Positions 60,977 through 64,000 of a DNA stretch of 64,000 nucleotides are shown one piece after another. Source of the DNA: Rhodococcus sp. OK302 (GTDB lineage Bacteria > Actinomycetota > Actinomycetes > Mycobacteriales > Mycobacteriaceae). The stretch is from contig NZ_NPJZ01000001.1 of NCBI RefSeq assembly GCF_002245895.1, positions 3,632,501 to 3,696,500 of the forward strand, given 5' to 3'. The translations under genes and the position numbers were made by a program. Below the pieces are notes generated by a model. That model had not been told where the DNA came from, searched no databases, and was given only the letters and a program-made list of their open reading frames with translations. The first letter of the stretch is position 1, and each line of letters starts with the position of its first letter.

Positions 60977-61777
60977 CTAGGCGACTACTGCGGTCTCGAT
61001 GGTGACCGGGGTGTTGGGTGTACCGCCACCGGCAGGCATCGAGCCGTCGTCGCCACCGGCTGCGACCTTCTCGATTGTCGCTAGTCCGGCTTCGTCGATG
61101 GTCCCGAAGACCGTGTAGTTGGGCGGCAGGACCGAATCTTCGAAGACGAGGAAGAACTGGCTGCCGTTACTGCCGGGCTGACCCGAGTTGGCCATCGCGA
61201 GGGTGCCGCGAGGGTAGACGGCCGAGAGCGTTGCCTTGGGATCGCCTTCGGCGAATGCTGTTGTCGGGTACTCGTTGTCGAAGCCGTAGCCCGGGCCGCC
61301 GGTGCCCTTGCCCGACGGATCGCCGCACTGCAGGATCTGCAGACCGGGGCTGGTGACGAGTCGATGGCACGGGGTGTTGTCGAAGTACTTCTGCTCGACC
61401 AGGCTGACCATGCTGTTGACGGTGCAGGGGGCTTCGGTGCGGTTGAGATCCATGCCGATGGGGCCGACAGTGGTGGTCAACTGGACCGTGACGATGCCCT
61501 CAGCCGGCACACCCGTTGCGCTCGGCGGGTTGACCGTCTTGGCTGCGCCCGCAGCGGCCGGGTAGGAGCAGTCGACCGTCGCGCCGGCCGGAGCCGGAAC
61601 AGGAGGCAGCTGAGCGAACTGCGACAAATCCAGCGGCGGCGCCTTGGTTGTCGACTTTGCACTCGACTTCGCACTCGACGTCGCCGGCGTCGCAGTTCCG
61701 GAATCGTTGCTGGAGCAGCCTGCCAGGACCAGAGCGGTGGCGCCGAAGGCTGCAATCACCAGGGATGCGCGTTTCAT
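60977..61777 (-). CDS. Lipoprotein cyclophilin-type peptidyl-prolyl isomerase
   Basis: The 266-residue protein has a lipoprotein signal with Leu-Ala-Gly-Cys at about residues 18-21, a Ser/Thr/Lys linker, and a cyclophilin domain: VQLTTTVGPIGMDLNR, FDNTPCHRLVTSPGLQILQCGDPSGKGTGGPGYGFDNEY, and LAMANSGQPGSNGSQFFLVFEDS. It catalyses proline isomerisation in exported proteins at the outer face of the membrane. It is adjacent to, and one base overlapping, a paralogue. Confidence 0.92.
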   Translation of the reverse strand: MKRASLVIAAFGATALVLAGCSSNDSGTATPATSSAKSSAKSTTKAPPLDLSQFAQLPPVPAPAGATVDCSYPAAAGAAKTVNPPSATGVPAEGIVTVQLTTTVGPIGMDLNRTEAPCTVNSMVSLVEQKYFDNTPCHRLVTSPGLQILQCGDPSGKGTGGPGYGFDNEYPTTAFAEGDPKATLSAVYPRGTLAMANSGQPGSNGSQFFLVFEDSVLPPNYTVFGTIDEAGLATIEKVAAGGDDGSMPAGGGTPNTPVTIETAVVA

Positions 61778-62658
61778 CAGTCGATCCTCACGGTCTTGAT
61801 GTCGATGGGCGTGTTGGGCTTTCCACCGCCGGCGGACATCGAGCCGTCGTCGCCGCCTGCAGCGACCTTCTCGATGGTGGCGATGCCCGTCTCGTCGATG
61901 GTGCCGAAGACGGTGTAATTCGGCGGAAGCTGTGAATCGCCGTAAACCAGGAAGAACTGGCTACCGTTGCTGCCCGGTGCTCCGGAGTTCGCCATCGCGA
62001 TGGTGCCGCGGGGGTAGGTGACCGCGGACGTCAACGCGGGATCGGACTCGGAGTACTGATCTGTGGGGAATTCATTGGCGAATCCGTAGCCCGGTCCGCC
62101 GGTGCCGGTTCCAGTGGGATCGCCGCACTGAAGGATCTGGAGCCCGCTTCCGGTGACCAATCGGTGGCAGGACGTGTCGTTGAAGTATCCCTGCTCGGCG
62201 AGGCTGACAAAGCTGTTGACCGTGCACGGAGACAGTGTTCCGTCGAGATTCAACCCGATATTTCCCTGCGTCGTTTCGATGCTGATGCTCGGAGTCGCAT
62301 CCGGAGCGGTGGTGGGAACTCCCTCGGTACGCGGCGGGTTGTTGGGCTTGGACGCCGCTCCACCGTCCGTCGGGTACGAGCAGCTCACAGTGTCGGCGAG
62401 AGGCGTCGAACGACCGGCTGGCATGACGCCTGCCGACTGCTCCGACGTGGACGTGTCGGCTGCGGTGTTGTCGGTGCTGTTGTCGTCACGGTTTGTGAAC
62501 CACACCAGGCCTGCGACAACAGCAACAACGGCGACGACTCCGGCTGCCGAATAGGCGATCGTCATCTGCTTGCGCTTACGGGCACGTTCTGCACGGTTCT
62601 CGAGCTGGCGCTCGAGCTTGCGTTTGGCCGTCTCGCGGCGCTGCTCGTTACTCGGCAC
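61777..62658 (-). CDS. ppiB: Membrane-anchored cyclophilin-type peptidyl-prolyl isomerase
   Basis: The 293-residue protein has a basic cytosolic N-terminus (about 31 residues rich in Arg, Lys and Glu), one transmembrane helix (about 32-52), a Thr/Ser-rich linker and a cyclophilin domain with FNDTSCHRLVTGSGLQILQCGDPTGTGTGGPGYGFANEF and IAMANSGAPGSNGSQFFLVYGDS. It is the positional match of M. tuberculosis ppiB (Rv2582). Its stop overlaps the start of the lipoprotein paralogue by one base. Confidence 0.92.
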   Translation of the reverse strand: MPSNEQRRETAKRKLERQLENRAERARKRKQMTIAYSAAGVVAVVAVVAGLVWFTNRDDNSTDNTAADTSTSEQSAGVMPAGRSTPLADTVSCSYPTDGGAASKPNNPPRTEGVPTTAPDATPSISIETTQGNIGLNLDGTLSPCTVNSFVSLAEQGYFNDTSCHRLVTGSGLQILQCGDPTGTGTGGPGYGFANEFPTDQYSESDPALTSAVTYPRGTIAMANSGAPGSNGSQFFLVYGDSQLPPNYTVFGTIDETGIATIEKVAAGGDDGSMSAGGGKPNTPIDIKTVRID

Positions 62659-62824
62659 TGCTGTAGTCCTCCATATTCGCGGGTGGAACGGGTTCTAATC
62701 AGTATTACGTGAGGCGTGAAGAAGTCTCCCACTGCAACCTGAGAACTTACTGGCTGGGCAGCGGCTTTAGGCTGTACGTGACACCGTGTTGCCTGATTGT
62801 GCCTTCGAAGAGGAGTTACCCAAC

Positions 62825-63505
62825 GTGCTCGTGACTGGTTTTCCGGCCGGGATGTTCCAAACCAACTGCTACATACTCGCTCAGGACGACGCGTGCGAGT
62901 GCGTAGTCGTCGACCCGGGCCAGGATGCTGCGGCGCCGCTGTTCGAGTTTCTCGACTCCAAGGACATGACGGTGACGGCCGTTTTGCTGACCCACGGGCA
63001 TCTCGACCACATCTGGTCGGCCCGTGAGGTGTGCGAGCGGTACTCGGCTCCGGCATACATTCATCCGGACGATCGTTACATGCTCAGCGATCCGGCGCGG
63101 GGAATCGGACCAACGATGAAGGACTTCATCCAAGGAATGTCGTTCGTCGAACCTGACGAGGTCATCGAACTTGCCGACGGCGACGCCTTCGAACTTGCCG
63201 GCATGTCGTTCGAGGTCGATCACACTCCGGGTCACACGCAGGGGTCCGTCGTCTTCCGCACCCAGGCCGGCACGGAAGAAGGACCGGTCGATTTGGCCTT
63301 CACCGGCGACACGTTGTTCCAGGGATCGATCGGCCGAAGTGACCTTCCCGGCGGGAACGGTGAGCAGTTGCTCGACTCGGTGGCCCGCAAACTTCTCATC
63401 TTGGACGACGCGACCGTCATCCTTCCCGGCCACGGCGACAACAGTTCCATCGGAGCCGAAAGAAGCTCCAATCCGTTTCTCGTTGGACTCAGCGGACAGA
63501 AATAA
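62825..63505 (+). CDS. Glyoxalase II-like metallo-hydrolase
   Basis: The GTG at 62825 lies after AGAGGAG. The 226-residue metallo-beta-lactamase-fold protein has the motif Leu-Thr-His-Gly-His-Leu-Asp-His near residue 57, Asp-His-Thr-Pro-Gly-His-Thr-Gln-Gly, a bridging Asp in Phe-Thr-Gly-Asp-Thr-Leu-Phe, and C-terminal Pro-Gly-His-Gly-Asp. It matches Rv2581c by position. Actinobacteria lack glutathione, so the natural thioester substrate may be mycothiol-linked or different. Confidence 0.88.
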   Translation: MLVTGFPAGMFQTNCYILAQDDACECVVVDPGQDAAAPLFEFLDSKDMTVTAVLLTHGHLDHIWSAREVCERYSAPAYIHPDDRYMLSDPARGIGPTMKDFIQGMSFVEPDEVIELADGDAFELAGMSFEVDHTPGHTQGSVVFRTQAGTEEGPVDLAFTGDTLFQGSIGRSDLPGGNGEQLLDSVARKLLILDDATVILPGHGDNSSIGAERSSNPFLVGLSGQK

Positions 63506-63521
63506 GGAAAAGTAACCAATC

Positions 63522-64000
63522 GTGAGTAAAGCCAGCACCTTCTCTGCACCCAAGGGCGTCCCGGATTACGTTCCGCCGCAGTCCGCCGAATTTGTTGCCG
63601 TCCGCGACGGATTGACACGCGCCGCACGACTTGCCGGATACGGCCATATCGAATTGCCGATTTTCGAGGACACCGCACTGTTCGCCCGCGGCGTCGGCGA
63701 ATCGACCGACGTCGTCAGCAAGGAGATGTACACCTTCGCCGATCGCGGTGACCGCTCGGTGACCCTTCGTCCCGAGGGCACCGCCGGTGTCATGCGCGCC
63801 GTCATCGAGCACAACCTCGACCGCGGAACGCTTCCCGTCAAGGTCAGCTACGCCGGTCCCTTCTTCCGCTACGAGCGTCCGCAGGCCGGTCGCTACCGTC
63901 AGCTGCAGCAGGTCGGTGTCGAGGCCATCGGTATCGACGATCCGGCGCTCGACGCCGAGGTCATCGCCATTGCCGACGCAGGTTTCCGTTCGCTGGGCCT
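63522..64000 (+). CDS. hisS: Histidyl-tRNA synthetase (right-truncated)
   Basis: A GTG at 63522 after AAGGAAAAG starts a frame that runs off the right edge; about 159 residues are visible. It opens with [10 protein letters not shown], and has the class II motif 1 region ([22 protein letters not shown]) and motif 2 ([24 protein letters not shown]), diagnostic for HisRS. It follows the glyoxalase II-like gene by 16 bases, the conserved order. Confidence 0.96.
   Translation, partial: MSKASTFSAPKGVPDYVPPQSAEFVAVRDGLTRAARLAGYGHIELPIFEDTALFARGVGESTDVVSKEMYTFADRGDRSVTLRPEGTAGVMRAVIEHNLDRGTLPVKVSYAGPFFRYERPQAGRYRQLQQVGVEAIGIDDPALDAEVIAIADAGFRSLG

Overview
The window is a high-GC actinobacterial chromosome segment, most likely from Rhodococcus (R. 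erythropolis/R. qingshengii type). The evidence is the codon use, many GTG/TTG starts, the ATGA/GTGA gene overlaps, the phosphatidylinositol mannoside genes (pgsA1, patA-like, pimA), and a gene order that follows the Mycobacterium tuberculosis block thrS-HIT-pgsA-patA-pimA-Nudix-pdxS ... tesB-pdxT-yebC-ruvCAB-yajC-secDF-lipoprotein-apt-relA-ppiB-glyoxalase II-hisS. All functional calls are read from sequence motifs and remembered family knowledge; no database search was run.

Layout. 1-9.1 kb holds mixed housekeeping and accessory genes: a partial hypothetical, a 39-residue Cys-pair ORF, msrB, a GT87-like membrane glycosyltransferase, an exported TAP-type hydrolase, a RibD-type reductase, zapE, a frameshifted GNAT gene, an MFS transporter and a GH1 glucosidase. 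At 9.1-9.7 kb a short leader peptide with an Ile-Leu-Val-Val run and alternative hairpins precedes a standalone LeuA regulatory-domain gene. At 9.8-10.75 kb is a tRNA cluster with duplicated Val(GAC) and Gly(GCC) genes, one Cys(GCA), and a separate Val(CAC). 10.8-18.8 kb is the conserved thrS to pdxS block, which makes phosphatidylinositol mannosides and vitamin B6.

18.8-44.8 kb is an accessory island between pdxS and the tesB/pdxT block, which are neighbours in M. tuberculosis. It holds azlCD; an SRPBCC protein; a methyltransferase; a BlaI/M56 sensor pair with a DsbA/CcdA thiol-redox cluster that has BlaI-like palindromes in its promoter; a DUF222-HNH gene; and a large nutrient-scavenging locus. 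That locus has a TetR regulator divergent from an ABC importer, a metallo-beta-lactamase-fold hydrolase, an unknown protein and a 2-oxoglutarate/Fe(II) oxygenase. An opposite-strand Fic/DUF294 pair follows. Then comes an APC permease with two DUF1989 proteins (UAAP1/UAAP2), a standalone urea-carboxylase-type carboxyltransferase without biotin carboxylase or biotin carrier domains, and an allophanate hydrolase. The palindrome CTGTCA-N2-TGACAG, or a close variant, lies in front of both forward operons, so they are probably one regulon. This is the most interesting part of the window.

44.8-64 kb returns to the conserved block: two tesB paralogues around a kinase-like gene with a degenerate P-loop, pdxT, a DUF1648/GntR pair, yebC, ruvCAB, yajC-secD-secF, a solute-binding-like lipoprotein, apt, relA, two adjacent cyclophilin-type PPIases, a glyoxalase II-like gene and the start of hisS, which runs off the right edge.
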